In this document: piece after piece, positions 44,658-55,430 of the stretch
Position numbering within the stretch: the first letter of the stretch is position 1
Layout of the letters: the number at the start of each line of letters is the position of its first letter
Assembly (NCBI GenBank): GCA_033085395.1
Contig: JANQBS010000254.1
Span: 1 to 55,520, forward strand
Direction of reading: 5' to 3'
DNA: 55,520 bases
Source of the DNA: Xanthoparmelia taractica
Lineage: Eukaryota; Ascomycota; Lecanoromycetes; Lecanorales; Parmeliaceae
The notes under the pieces: model-generated
What the model saw: only the letters and a program-made list of their open reading frames with translations
The model's database searches: none
What the model was told of the DNA's origin: nothing
Translations under genes and position numbers: made by a program

Positions 44658-45032
44658 CAAGCTACAAGTGGTCTCAGTTCCTTTTACGATTTTACGAGTG
44701 AGCGAGGCGTTCCGTCGTTCCTTGGGAATGTACGGTAACGATATGATCCTTTGTATCATCAGAAGCCGTTGCGCAACAGCAACAGTGCGGTCTTTCAATG
44801 GCCTGTCACGCAGCTCTTTTGGGCGCTAGCATAAGCAATAACAAAACCGTAAAATTTTTAAGTGCCTGTGATCCATCTTTTGCGCTCTGAACAAAATTGG
44901 ATTAAAGCGTGTGTAAGAAGTAAGTGCACTCCCATGTCCATCCAAGCTCCAGCAAAATAAGATGTCTACAAGATCCTCATGCTAGGCTTGCAATAACGCC
45001 AGAGACACAATGGCCCACGCTCCATACATAAC
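44658..45032. other. Convergent intergenic region, SET3 and MTR10 3' ends
   Basis: This is 375 bp between the two stop codons, with no open frame of interest and no repeat recognised. Confidence 0.45.
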
Positions 45033-48000
45033 CTATCCATTAAATCTGAATCTCGTAGCCTCGAGCCTGCCGAGACCCTCCCTTGGCGCTACGTTCCTTC
45101 TTCTGTAGGAATTCGTGAAATCTTGCAGCAGCACCCGCACCTTTCGCACCTCGCCCTGCTGTAGCTTCATGCCTACCGAACTCATCAAACGCTCGGCCTC
45201 CCCCGCTTTCACCGTTCCCGCGGGTAACATGCTAATGGTATCCTTCACCCAGTTAGCGACTTCCTGTGGCATGATCTCGAAAAGCGCAAGCAGAACGCCA
45301 CTGGCGTCGGGAAAGCAGTCACGGGGAAAAGAGAACATCATTCCCGTCAGAATTCTCTGCGTGAGCACCTCTCCTTGTTCAGTAACCATGCGCTTGACGC
45401 ATTGTTGTATTTCCGGAGGGTTGACGACGCGGGCTGCGCTAGAGGTTTCATCAAAAGAGGAGGAATTGGGATGATCGGTGCCATAGCTGAGGAAGTCACG
45501 TAGGAAGTGGAGAGTCGCTGTTAGAGGAGCTTCTTGCTGCAGGATGAGGGCGCTGATGGCGGCGGAGAGAATAGGGGCGCAGATGGGAGCAGTCAAGAGA
45601 GCTGCGTGGTAGTAGATCAAGGCGTCGATGAGAAGGCGGAAGAAATCCTCGATGACATCGGGTAGGTCGCTAGGTGGTAGGTCATTCATGATCCGCAGAA
45701 AAGCAAGAGCTTGCTGCTCGAAGAAGTTGTAAATTGCTTGTGATGTGGAGGCCTCAACGAATTCGGCACCGTTAGCGAATTCTCGGAGCACAGAATCCGT
45801 TGCCCATAGGAAACAACCCTGACGTGAATTTTCGAAACCAAATGCTAGCTGCTGTGCTAGAGTAGGCAATAGAGGAAGGATAGCGGTGCGATACGATAGA
45901 ACCATGTATCGCCAGCATCGGCAGACGCGTTCGAGGATTGGTGTAGAGCTAGTGAAGTTCTCCGCAATTGCAGACATGACTGGTAGGATCTCTTGACAGT
46001 ATTTCACCGCTGGGTTCTCCTGCAAAGGCGAGACATACGGCTGAACTTGTTGAATGAATATTGTTATCAGTTGCACATAATCTAATAGAATTTTCGATTA
46101 GTATAAAACGCCGCTATTCTATTGGGATTCATGGGATTACCTGCTACAGCGAGTCTGGCTGCTTCATCTTCGGCGCTCTTAGCATCATTTGCTCGAGACA
46201 TCATCCTCTTAATGATGGGATCACAATATGCTTTGAACATAGGGTAGATCTTGTCTAATGGCTGTGCCGAGACAACGCACGCTACTCCTTCAGTAATTTC
46301 TTCTTGACTTGCCGGTGGAAGTTCGTCAAGCACGGACTCATAAAAGTCATGGAGTTGAGTGACGTGATTTGTAAGAAGCCTTCTGCAATCTGTGCCGAAG
46401 AACCGAAAGGCAAGCGCAGCAGCTTTCACCACCTCTTTCGAGTGATGCTTGAACCCGGCAATGACAAAATCCAACTGCGGTTGCAAGAAGTCTGGATGTT
46501 GAGCCGTCCAGTCAGTATATCTCCCAAGAGCCATGATAGCTTGAAAGCGCAACTTTTCATGATTGGGAATCTGGACAATGAGTGGGATCACTTGGCGTAA
46601 AACAACGTTCTCCTCTGACGATACCATCCGACCCATTGCTCGCAAGCTGAACAAGGGCGCCTCGAGTTCTTGCCAGTGAGGGACTTTCGCATCACTAGCT
46701 TGTGAGCCATACGCAGATATCCACTCCTGAATTAAGCTGAAAGCTTTGCCTAAACATTGTGTGACCGTAACAACATCACAGCAATCTTTCAGGACATCTC
46801 CCATTTGATGTCGGAATTCTCTAAATTTTTCTTCCTGCTCCCGGTCCCCGTCAAAGAGATCTGTTTCGTCCGGTCCTTCTGGGTTTGGGTATTCCAGATG
46901 CTTGATCATGATATCCACCAGTTTCGCAAAGACGTCCGCGAAGATATTTCGGGCTGGCTTGTACTTGTCGAGAGTAACCATCTGCTTGAATTCGTACCAG
47001 AACAGAAATGTTGAGGCTATAGCATCCCGATCGGTATCTCTGGCGCAGCATTCTAGGATAGCTTCAACGAGCCCCTTGAATTCGTTTGGCAGCCGGGCAA
47101 TCATGACGACCCAGTGTTCGCCGGCTTCGGCGAACATTCTTGTGAGACCTTTGAAAGTATCTTGGTCATCTGACTCTGCGGCTTCCCGTATCTTTGGCCT
47201 CAAGGACATCAAACGTGGATACACGAGCTGGATAATCTCGATGGACTCATCTACCTCACGCGTATCCCTGAGAATCGTGCACATACAGTCCACCGCAGCC
47301 TCGAACGATGCTTCCACAGAGAGCGCATGTACAACACCATCAAAAAGGGGGGAATTAACAACATCAGCAACCGGAATCTCTCGAAGCCAAGACGAGATAC
47401 ACTCTAGTAGATGTGGGTTTGATGCGGCACTCGCTGGGCTATGTTCAGTATTTGAAGACGCCTACTCCCTGATCTGCAAACTCACCAGACGATTGGCAGT
47501 ACTGGGTCAAAAGCTTAAGGACTTGAGTTGCGTTGTCTTCCAATAATTCCTTCGTTCTGCTCGTAAGGTCCTCTTCCTAAGAGCGATGTGATTCGTTAGA
47601 TACTGATAAATCTTGCACGCAGAGCCGACGGTGTTTGGCTGCAATCTGGTGATGTCTCGGCCCCACATACTGTCAAGTTGATTTTTCGGCCCTCGGTGAC
47701 TTCTTCGGGAAGCACTCTGAGAAATTCCAGAACACAGTCGCCACCGCTGTCCCCCAAAGTTGACCCTACAAGCTGTAGGACATCCTTCCATTCGATCATC
47801 TGTATGGCTAGATTGACTAAAGACACACATAGCTGCATTCTAATGGGTCTAGGCCCATCACGAAAGATAGTCAAAAGGTTAAGAATCGAGCTTCGCAGAG
47901 CTGGAAGGGATTGTCGGGGAAGCTGATCTAAGTCGTACGTAACCTGTGTGACTGGTCATACAAATGCCTACAAATTCCAGTATGAGTCGTTTACCTTTCC

Positions 48001-48268
48001 CTTCAACGTGGTCGCAGCAAACAGCTTCGCTTCTGCCGTGGCGTCGATAGTGGATAGGATCGAGTGTGTCAATGACCAGGCTTCTGGCTACGTTAATGTC
48101 AGTATGGTTCACATGTGGATAAAAATTCGTATTGGTTCGACATACGGACTTCTGGAACCTCTCAAGGTATTCGTGCGCTTGAGATTTTTGAGAGCGTTCG
48201 ACATTGCTTTGCATGGTAGACAGAGCCGCCAGTACCGGCGCAAAGCCTCCTACTCCTAAAGCAGCCAT
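45033..48268 (-). CDS. MTR10: Nuclear import receptor of the Mtr10/transportin-SR type
   Basis: This is an importin-beta family receptor that carries SR-like mRNA-binding proteins (Npl3-type) into the nucleus and also affects tRNA traffic (family knowledge). On the minus strand the exons are 48268-48146, 48087-47995, 47943-47671, 47576-47486, 47433-46141 and 46081-45033, encoding 973 residues (yeast 972). The N-terminal importin signature is spliced from three exons: FAPVLAALSTMQSNVERSQK, then EAWSLTHSILSTIDATAEAK, then VTYDLDQLPRQSLPALRSS. The middle and C-terminal parts are tandem amphipathic HEAT helices, for example LLTNHVTQLHDFYESVLDEL. Introns are 51-94 bp. The exon 5 acceptor was set at AGCCCAG to keep phase and give SSASAASNPHLLECI. 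The end is RLEATRFRFNG. It is divergent with SME1. Confidence 0.93.
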
Positions 48269-48674
48269 GTTTGCAGACCCCGCTGTGTCCGATGCTATTA
48301 TTTCAGGCCGGAGTTTTCTCTGAGACGCCCACAGCTGAGTCGGACATGGGTATAGCCGTAAGATAGAGAAAACTCGGAATGTGTATGAACAGAAAAGGGG
48401 AATAGAGATATGAGGGAAATGGAATAGGAAGGAAAACGTGCATAAGAACTGTCCGAATAATGCTAGATCGGGTTTGTTTGTTTGATGGCGATGGCAGCGG
48501 ATCAATATTCGGCCCGCCTTCCACAATCTCACGCCCTGTGCTTCATCTGAGAAGCATACCGGCACACACAGAATAGCTATCAAGCCTCGAACTTTCGCGA
48601 CTCACAGAGAACTTTAGCTTCCACATTCGAAGGGTACCACGTCTCCGATATCTTGACGACGACTAGGAAGCACA
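48269..48674. promoter_or_regulatory. Divergent promoter region of MTR10 and SME1
   Basis: The start codons of MTR10 (minus) and SME1 (plus) are 406 bp apart. On the minus strand this interval is rich in pyrimidine runs near the MTR10 side (TTTCCTTCCTATTCCATTTC complement at about 48,420-48,440). No specific binding site was identified, and no other gene is seen. Confidence 0.5.
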
Positions 48675-49074
48675 ATGACCGGCCGTGGAGGAGGAGGAGG
48701 AGGAGGAAGAGGGAAGGTCCTTTTACCTCCAATCAACTTCATCTTCAAGCTCCTACAGCAACGTTCAACCGTGTCTATATGGCTGTTTGAGCAGCTGGCT
48801 ATCCGAATAGAGGGCAAAATTAGGGTATACATATTCAAAATAAGCTCGGGGGTAGAACGATCTAAATGTTGGCATAGGGCTTCGATGAGTTCATGAATTT
48901 GGTGGTAGATGATGCAGTGGAGATCAAGCAAGCTACAAAGACAGATGAGGAGAAGCGTAGGCGTTTGGGTAAAGATTTACTAGAAGACGGTTTTGTAGGC
49001 TTTGCTAACGTTCGACACAAGGCCAAATACTTCTCAAAGGAGATAACGTATCTCTAATCCAGGCATTACAGTAA
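48675..49074 (+). CDS. SME1: Small nuclear ribonucleoprotein Sm E
   Basis: SmE is one of seven Sm proteins forming the ring on U1, U2, U4 and U5 snRNAs. Exons 48675-48824, 48878-48968 and 49022-49074 encode 97 residues. The N-terminus has a Gly-rich run (MTGRGGGGGGGRGKVLLPPI), then NFIFKLLQQRSTVSIWLFEQ and IRIEGKIR|GFDEFMNLVVDDA across the first splice (Sm1 motif), and GQILLKGDNVSLIQALQ at the end (Sm2 motif), recovered only after the second splice. Both introns are 53 bp, and the second has GCTAAC as branch site. The length is in the normal SmE range (about 92-97). Confidence 0.93.
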
Positions 49075-49181
49075 AGTTTTGGTCGACAGATGGCGACGGA
49101 GCACTGGAAGATTCAAATTCCAGCGAGGCGCCTTGGGGATATCAAGAAAATGCTTGCTTTTTAAGGCCGTCTCTATCTCTC

Positions 49182-50077
49182 CTAAGTCGCTGGAAGTTGG
49201 TTGCGAACAACCGAACCATCACCAACGACCAATGCGTCCAACCTCCAATCAGAGGCATCAGTGGGGATTTTGTCGAGCAGAAGCTGCACATCAAGGGCGA
49301 GTCCAACTATAGGGAAATAAAGTGAGCCTCAGCATGACCGGGTTCGAGGTTTAGAATACTTGGCACGCACCCAGGAAAGGCATTTCTATTTCTTCTCCAA
49401 GCAGACAAACCATGGAGTCATAGTAACACTTCAGGAAGCAGTCATAGAAGCCCTTGCCATGCCCAAGTCTTCCTAGATCTCCATCAAAAGCCACTCCAGG
49501 CATGACGATCAAGTCAAGTCTATTAGATTCAGTGCTCCTGCCTCCGGAGCTCCTCGCGCTATCGGTGACATCTCGCGAGACTGCGCCTGAAGAACCACCC
49601 GAATCTCCCAATATCCGGACTCTCTTCGCGATTGAACTCTCTGCTACGGTGGGGATACCCCAGGCATCAGGTTCTAATGCTTCGTAGTCGCTTTTCGAAA
49701 TCAGAGACACCATATCCATTGCAGAACGCGGTTTGGGATGGGCATGGGCTTTGCCATTGTAGATATAGGGTACAAAGATCTGTTTACCCTGTCGGAAAGC
49801 ATCATGTATAATAGCCCTTGTGACCACCTCACCTTTAGGCATGGATAGATAGACGCCAATGCACTGGGCATTCTTATATTCTGGTAAGGAAAGCAATGTT
49901 TCCGTCGCAGTAGCAGCTATTGGAATCAAGGATCAGCAAATCGGGCTGGATGATTTGTTTAAGATGGCACAGACATTGCCGGTTGATAGACTCGGGAGAC
50001 AGTTGCGCAAGTCGCTGGCGAATCAATGCTCGTAGTTCCTTCTTCGCGACTCGTAGACCGGCCATCTCAACGTCCAT
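49182..50077 (-). CDS. FAU1: 5-formyltetrahydrofolate cyclo-ligase
   Basis: This enzyme converts 5-formyl-THF to 5,10-methenyl-THF with ATP, returning stored folate to one-carbon metabolism. On the minus strand the exons are 50077-49975, 49916-49371 and 49306-49182, encoding 257 residues with introns of 58 and 64 bp. Landmarks are AGLRVAKKELRALIRQRL near the start, IGVYLSMPKGEVVTRAII, QIFVPYIYNGKAH, WGIPTV, LDLIVMPGVAFDGDLGRLGH with GKGFYD (the conserved GHGKGFYD), and DWRLDALVVGDGSVVRNQLP at the end. A Ser/Gly/Arg-rich insert lies before the LDLIVMPG strand. The first donor GTCTGT is weak but gives the right phase. An ATG at 50065 (MAGLRV) is an alternative start. It is convergent with SME1 (107 bp) and divergent with ROT1. 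Confidence 0.9.
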
Positions 50078-50476
50078 GCCAGAGACAATCTGCAGCTAAT
50101 AAGCGGTCTCACACGTTATCACCTAAGCATTGATTCCAATGCACTTTAGGCTTTCGATGGTTGGGTAAAATCCGAGTAATCCCTGAGATATGCAATGTAA
50201 AGAACAAGGGCTAATCCTAGGGCTATCAACAGCTTTCTATGGCAGCTCGGCACCATCTCAATACATGGCACTTTTTTTAGATACCATAGATATATTGATA
50301 TCAAACACTGCTAAGACTTCGGGCTAGCCCTCGCCCTAACATTGCATACCACAGGGATTACGAGTAGCGATTTAAAGTGGCCCCTTCCTCACCTTTACAC
50401 AAAACATCGCCCCTAAACGCAGTCAATTATTTTCAAGTTTGAACACGGTGCTGACGTCCCAGCGCGCCCATACTTT
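50078..50476. promoter_or_regulatory. Divergent promoter region of cyclo-ligase and ROT1
   Basis: This is 399 bp between the two start codons. It contains GGCTAGCCCTCGCCC and a CCCCTTCCTCACC tract upstream of ROT1. No defined regulator site or small gene was recognised. Confidence 0.45.
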
Positions 50477-51450
50477 ATGATCCTATCCCTACCGTTATCA
50501 CTGGGCGTGAGCGCCATGCTCATATCCCTGGTATCGGCAAAGACAGATCCACAATTAACAGGAACGTGGACGACCAAATCAAGGAGCGTCATCACTGGAC
50601 CAGTAAGTGTAGCGCTCTTTTTCGCAAGGCTTGATGCCTTAGCTATTCTACAAACCGTAAAATGGGAGAGCGACGATGCTCAAACTCAGCAAAACTGACA
50701 GCAGCAGGGATTCTACGATCCAGTGAACGAGAGAATCTTCGAACCTGCCCTAACAGGCTTCTCGTATTCCTTTACCGATGACGGGTATTACGAGGAAGCA
50801 TACTACAGAGCCATCTCAAATCGTATGTTGTTGATTGCCGGTCCCTGCTCGTTTGATGCAATCTCTTACCTGCTCTCAAAGCCACGGACCCTTCGTGCCC
50901 GCAAGGCATCGTACAATGGCAGCACGGAACATATGCAAAGAACGTGAACGGCTCCCTTACCCTGACACCATTTGGAGTTGATGGTCGCCAGTTGCTCTCA
51001 GATCCTTGCAACAACGCCAATGCTGTATTTACCCGGTACAATCAAATTGAACTCTTCAAGGTACGGTCAACAACTTGGAGCCCTTGCTCGAGGGAACTGA
51101 AAATGCTCATGTTACGATAGGACTATGAAGTTGTCGTTGATGACTACAGTAAAGCTCAACGCCTCAACCTTTTCGCATTCGACGGCTCCCCTCTCAACCC
51201 CATGTACCTCGCCTACAAGCCGCCGGAAATGCTACCTACCCAGACTTTGAATCCCACAACCACTGCCTCCGGCGCTGGCGCCACATCCACAGGGAAAACA
51301 AAGCGGAGCCTCAAAAATATGGATGGTTTCGTTGAGCCACTGAATAAGAATGTTCTTGGGAAACGGAGAAAGTCTGTCAATGCTGACAACTGGTGGTGGA
51401 TAGGTGTAGGTATGACCGCTATGGGGGGCGTAGGATACTATTTTTTTTGA
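50477..51450 (+). CDS. ROT1: Rot1 endoplasmic reticulum chaperone
   Basis: Rot1 is an ER membrane protein that helps folding of glycoproteins and is needed for beta-1,6-glucan and cell-wall integrity (family knowledge). Exons 50477-50602, 50708-50822, 50882-51060 and 51121-51450 encode 249 residues (yeast 256). The signal peptide is MILSLPLSLGVSAMLISLVS followed by AKTDPQLTGTWTTKSRSV. Landmarks are GP|GFYDPVNERIFEPALTGFSY, DDGYYEEAYYRAISNPTDPS, CPQGIVQWQHGTY, LSDPCNNANAVFTRYNQIE and LNLFAFDGSPLNPMYLAYKP. A C-terminal membrane anchor (WWWIGVGMTAMGGVGYYFF) ends the protein at the last residue. Intron 1 is longer than usual here (105 bp) with several possible CAG acceptors; the last was chosen because it gives GPGFYDP. 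Confidence 0.93.
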
Positions 51451-51730
51451 TAGGCGTGAATGGGTAATGGGATACCGTCTTTAAGCGATTCGTGGCGCTT
51501 TTGGTGTTCTGGTGTCTGAGCTGGACATTACATAGCATTGAATTAGACTTGTTCCTTCAGAGTCCTCCGCTTGATCTCCCGCCTTTCCAAGGCGTTTATT
51601 AGACCCTGCCCCACATACGGTTGTTCCGACCAACATTTGCATTGAACGTCAGTCGCTTAACCAACAGATAGCAGTATTGATATTTCTCGCCGTCATAGAT
51701 GATGAAGCGATGAGTTGATACGACTTCACG

Positions 51731-51980
51731 ATGTCGCTCTGGCGGTATGTTCTTCCCTTCCTCAATCCAAGACTCTCGCAGCTCCCACTGAGAATATCAC
51801 AGATCCTTTCGCAACCTCCAACCACGCACACGGCTCTACGTTGGCCTTGGTCTTATGGTTTGGGCCGGGCTTGGACTTTCGTTGTCGGACAAAGCGGAGG
51901 ATGTCTTTTGGCTAAGGCCTACGGAGAAGGACAAGGAAGGATTGAAGGATTTGCTGCCGAAAGTGAGGAGGGTGGATTGA
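51731..51980 (+). CDS. 63-residue single-pass membrane protein, probably mitochondrial
   Basis: Exons 51731-51744 and 51803-51980 (58-bp intron, donor GTATGT, acceptor CACAG, branch-like CTGAG) encode 63 residues. The first exon has only 14 bases. The protein starts MSLWRSFRNLQPRTRLYVGL, has one hydrophobic segment (LYVGLGLMVWAGLGLSLS) and a charged C-terminal part with SDKAEDVFWLRPTEKDKEGL and ending KVRRVD. The basic N-terminus followed by one span and a soluble tail resembles small inner-membrane proteins of mitochondria. I believe similar short frames occur in other ascomycetes but cannot name a characterised one. The good splice sites, continuous phase and protein-like composition support a gene. 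The gap from ROT1 is 280 bp. Confidence 0.65.
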
Positions 51981-52399
51981 ACACTGGGGAAAGTGCGAGC
52001 TGAAGAGATTTGTATGGCAAGCAAGCGGGATGGGAGGCTCTCTTGCACGACGCTAAAGAAGCAGGACTGGAGACAGGAGATACTCTTCCAAAAGGTACTA
52101 GATTGGTGGCCTGTGGTAGCTATAGCTATGGAGTCTAGGGCTCATGTAATATGCTAGTTACGTTGAGCTATGCTAGTACGTTGAGCTTGGTGGTATACTT
52201 CAGGTACGATTGGATGTTTGAATATATATTCGTCAAAGCTGCCTGTGGCTACCATTATGGCTATAGCTTTAAGCACCTTGCACCTTGCTTCATCACAACA
52301 TATGCTAGGTAAAAGGAGAAAATAGCGATCCCACCAAGCCCACACGCTGATGACTGTGAATAATGGTGCAATAAGAGATGGTAGAGAACAACGGCACTC
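51981..52399. other. Convergent intergenic region before FAA1
   Basis: This is 419 bp between the small membrane protein gene and the FAA1 stop codon. ATGCTAGTTACGTTGAGCTA is partly repeated at about 52150-52187 (GCTAGTNACGTTGAGCT twice). No gene was recognised. Confidence 0.45.
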
Positions 52400-54652
52400 T
52401 CACTTTCCCCCCGCATAAACCTTGTCTATCTCCTTTTGGTACTTCGACAGAAGAGCTTTGCGGTTGATCTTCTGTGCAGCTGTCGTCAAACCCTACCAAC
52501 ATGTAAGTACAGGGTCCTATGATTTTACTACGCGATCAGTGTGCTTACATTTGCTGAATTCCACTCTTCATCGGACATGACCACGCCGTCAATAATTTCC
52601 ATGCCAGTTAAGCCACCACCTCTTCCTGCGGCTTGCATCTCCTTCAACACGATGCTGTTCAGCTTCTTGTTATGAACAAGATCTTCAATGCCATTGCCTT
52701 CGATGCCGTTTTCCTCTGCTAGCTTCTTAAGAGCCGGCTCAGCGGGCACGATGATTGCAATAGGTTTGGGTTTGTCGCTTGCAGCATAGACACAGATATT
52801 AGCTACTACTGTTGCGGAACGGTAGACCGACTCCAACTATGTTCCAATCAGTCAATGCTCAGAGCTGTAGGAGTAGGACAACAGACCTTCTCAAGAGCGA
52901 TATATTCACCGTTGAGAGTCTTGACTAGATTTTTCTTACGATCAATCATCCTGAGGTGCCCGTTCTTATCGAATTCGCCTATGTCACCCGTCTTAAACCA
53001 GCCATCGTCGGTTAACGCTTCCTTGGTCTCCGTCTCGTTGTTGAAGTAGCCTTGGAAGACAGGAGGGCCTCTGATCCAGACCTCGCCCTGGGGTGGATGG
53101 TTGGAGGCGGAGTACCCGGCGTCTGGAAAGTCAACAAGTTTGATTTCGATGGAGGATGGAATGTCCCCCAGAGCATTATCGGTCCAGTGCATAGGGTCGT
53201 TCAAAGCGCCCATTGCAGTGGTTTCTGTTAGACCGTAACCTGATACCATGGGTGTGATGGCCAAAGAGATAAAACGTTGGGTGTCCTTTGCAATAGGCCC
53301 ACCTCCATTCATGCAGATACGCAGCTGACCACCGGTAGCATCCTTGATCTTCTTGAAGACCACAGAGTCAAGAATTGCTGTTCCCGGCAGCCCGGTGGAC
53401 ATCAGGAAACTCTTCGCAGCAAGCGCGCTCCAGAAAAGATTCTTCACTACTATGCCCGATTGATTCACCTTGGCAATAATGCCTTTCTTCACTGATTCCC
53501 ATACAGCTGGAACACCCACCAGGATGGTTGGTTTGAATTCGCGGATGTCTCCCTTACAGTTGCGGACGGACGCATCGGAAAGCGTCTTGGGACTGCCGTA
53601 GCCCATGGTACCACCCCAGTATAAGCATGCATTCTCGAAGACGAACTCTAGAATATGGGCCTGAGGAAGATAGGTGAGCATTTTGTCTCCAGGTCCGATG
53701 TATTGGCCAATGATTGTTGTCACACCGGCAATGGACGCGACAACAGCGCTGTGTTTCATGGGAACACCCTTTGGTGGACCAGTGGAGCCAGATGTGTACA
53801 TGATACAGCAAAGATCGTCTGCCGCTGGGGGTACAGGATCTACCGGGTTGTTTTCGCCGAGTTGCCTCAACTCTTCGAAGCTGATAACTGTGAGATAATC
53901 GTAGGTACTCTTTAGCTTTTCGATGTGCTCCTCTTTAGTTTCTCCGTCGCTATTGTAAATCACGTATTTGATCTCTCTGGCTGCCTCGAGTGGATTTACC
54001 AAGGTTCTAAGGAGATGCGCATCACAAAAGATAGCCTTCGCTTTTGTCTGGACAAGAGAATGCTTCAGCCCTTCTTCTCCTAGTGTGTCGTATGCCGTGG
54101 CTATTGGCATGGACTGTGAGACGGCACCGTGTGACATGGCAAGCCAGTGGGCACTATCAAGAGCACGTTTAGCATGAAGATGCTCCTATAAGACGGAAAC
54201 TCAAAGCCTTACCTGGTGCCTGCAAATAGTTGCAAGCGATCGTCTTTAATCATTCCGAGTTTCCGTAGACCAGCGCCCACCTGAAGGGCTAACCTCTCGT
54301 ACTCGCTGAAGCTGATGTAGCTGTAACCGCTCAACTCAAAGAAAGACCAATCCTTGTCGACCTCTTCGGTCTTACCGTCGATCGTCTTTTTGACCTTTTT
54401 CGTTTCATGGTGGATCTTGAGCAGCTTCCTTGAGCCTAAAGCTTTGGCATTGCCGAACTTGTCTGCACTCCGCTTCAAGATATCAAAAATTGTTGTGACA
54501 TCTTCCGAAGGGGTAGTGACCAGCTTGTCCTTAGAGGCAGGATGTCTCCGAGGAATTGTCTCTCCCTTGACAGGCTCGTAACCGGATGCTTCGACGGTGA
54601 AGGGACCACTTTGAGACATGCGCGGCTGCAACTGTTGAATTTTTTTCGACAT
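52400..54652 (-). CDS. FAA1: Long-chain fatty-acid CoA ligase
   Basis: The protein activates long-chain fatty acids to acyl-CoA using ATP for lipid synthesis and beta-oxidation. On the minus strand the exons are 54652-54213, 54153-52887, 52836-52549 and 52492-52400, encoding 695 residues (yeast Faa1 has 700). The N-terminus carries FTVEASGYEPVKGETIPRRH. The AMP-binding P-loop CCIMYTSGSTGPPKGVPMKH is at about residue 265. Further motifs are MVSGYGLTETTAMGA, GYFNNETETKEALTDDGWFK with TGDIGEF, and IDRKKNLVKTLNGEYIALEK, where the FACS signature spans the exon 2 end. The C-terminal subdomain includes YAASDKPKPIAIIVPAEPAL and ends ALLSKYQKEIDKVYAGGK. Intron lengths are 50-59 bp. No N-terminal membrane anchor or PTS1 tail is obvious, so a cytosolic/ER-surface Faa1/4 role is favoured over a peroxisomal one. 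Confidence 0.94.
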
Positions 54653-54879
54653 GTTGAGTGATTATCGTGATGTGAGGATGGAGGATGGTTTTCGAAAGCG
54701 ACGTTTTTGACTTGACTAAAAGCCGTTCGAAGGTTAGAGGTAAGGGAAATCTTGGTAGCCTGTTTCCGTGGCAGTGAAATGTACCTCGGTTCTCACGAGT
54801 CACCTTAAGGGTGACCTTCCAATAATAGTGTATGATGTAATTTTTCACCATGTGGTTTGGTAAGGTAAGGTACGTAGTC
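54653..54879. other. FAA1 upstream region
   Basis: This is the presumed FAA1 promoter. It contains GGTAAGGTAAGGTAC at about 54858-54872, a short tandem of TAAGG. Its inverse TACCTTACCTTAG also occurs near 40,507. Nothing else was recognised. Confidence 0.4.
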
Positions 54880-55430
54880 TCAGACCTAGTTCATCACGTA
54901 GGGTTATAGCCCTTAAGAAGGGTCTACGTATCAATTACCGTGTTGATAGGGAGATTTAGACTAGAGAATTAAAGTCGTGTATATACTATATTAGCTGTCT
55001 TAACGCTCTAATTTAGCGATAAACTTTATATAAATTAGCGTTCTAAGATAGCTAATATAGCTAATATACTATATTATTAAGTCGTACTCTCGAGTACGTC
55101 TTAGTATACTAATAGATATATTAATATATTAAATTTATAATTACGCTAGCTAACTTCTACGATTTATAAAGATTTTTAAAAATATATAGTTATTCTAGCT
55201 ATCTATCTCGCTCTCGCTACAAATCGAGATTTCTAAGTCTTTTAGATTATTTAGATTATTTAAGCTATCTAGACTATATATACTATATAGACTTATTAGC
55301 TCGTAGACGATCTCGAATAATTTAAATAGTACTAGAGTAAGATAGATATAATTTTAAGATAGCTATTAATTCGCGATCTTAATAAGATTCTTGATAACGC
55401 TATTATATATAAAAAATACGTCTTTGTTAT
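54880..55430. repeat. AT-rich RIP-type block
   Basis: Composition changes abruptly to AT-rich sequence with few CpA/TpG words but frequent TAGCTA and CTCGAG/TCGCG words, as in 118-11,470. TAGCTAATATAGCTAATATA and TTTAGATTATTTAGATTATT are short internal duplications. No coding sequence or element ends were recognised, so its family is unknown. It marks the right-hand edge of the gene-rich segment. Confidence 0.65.
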
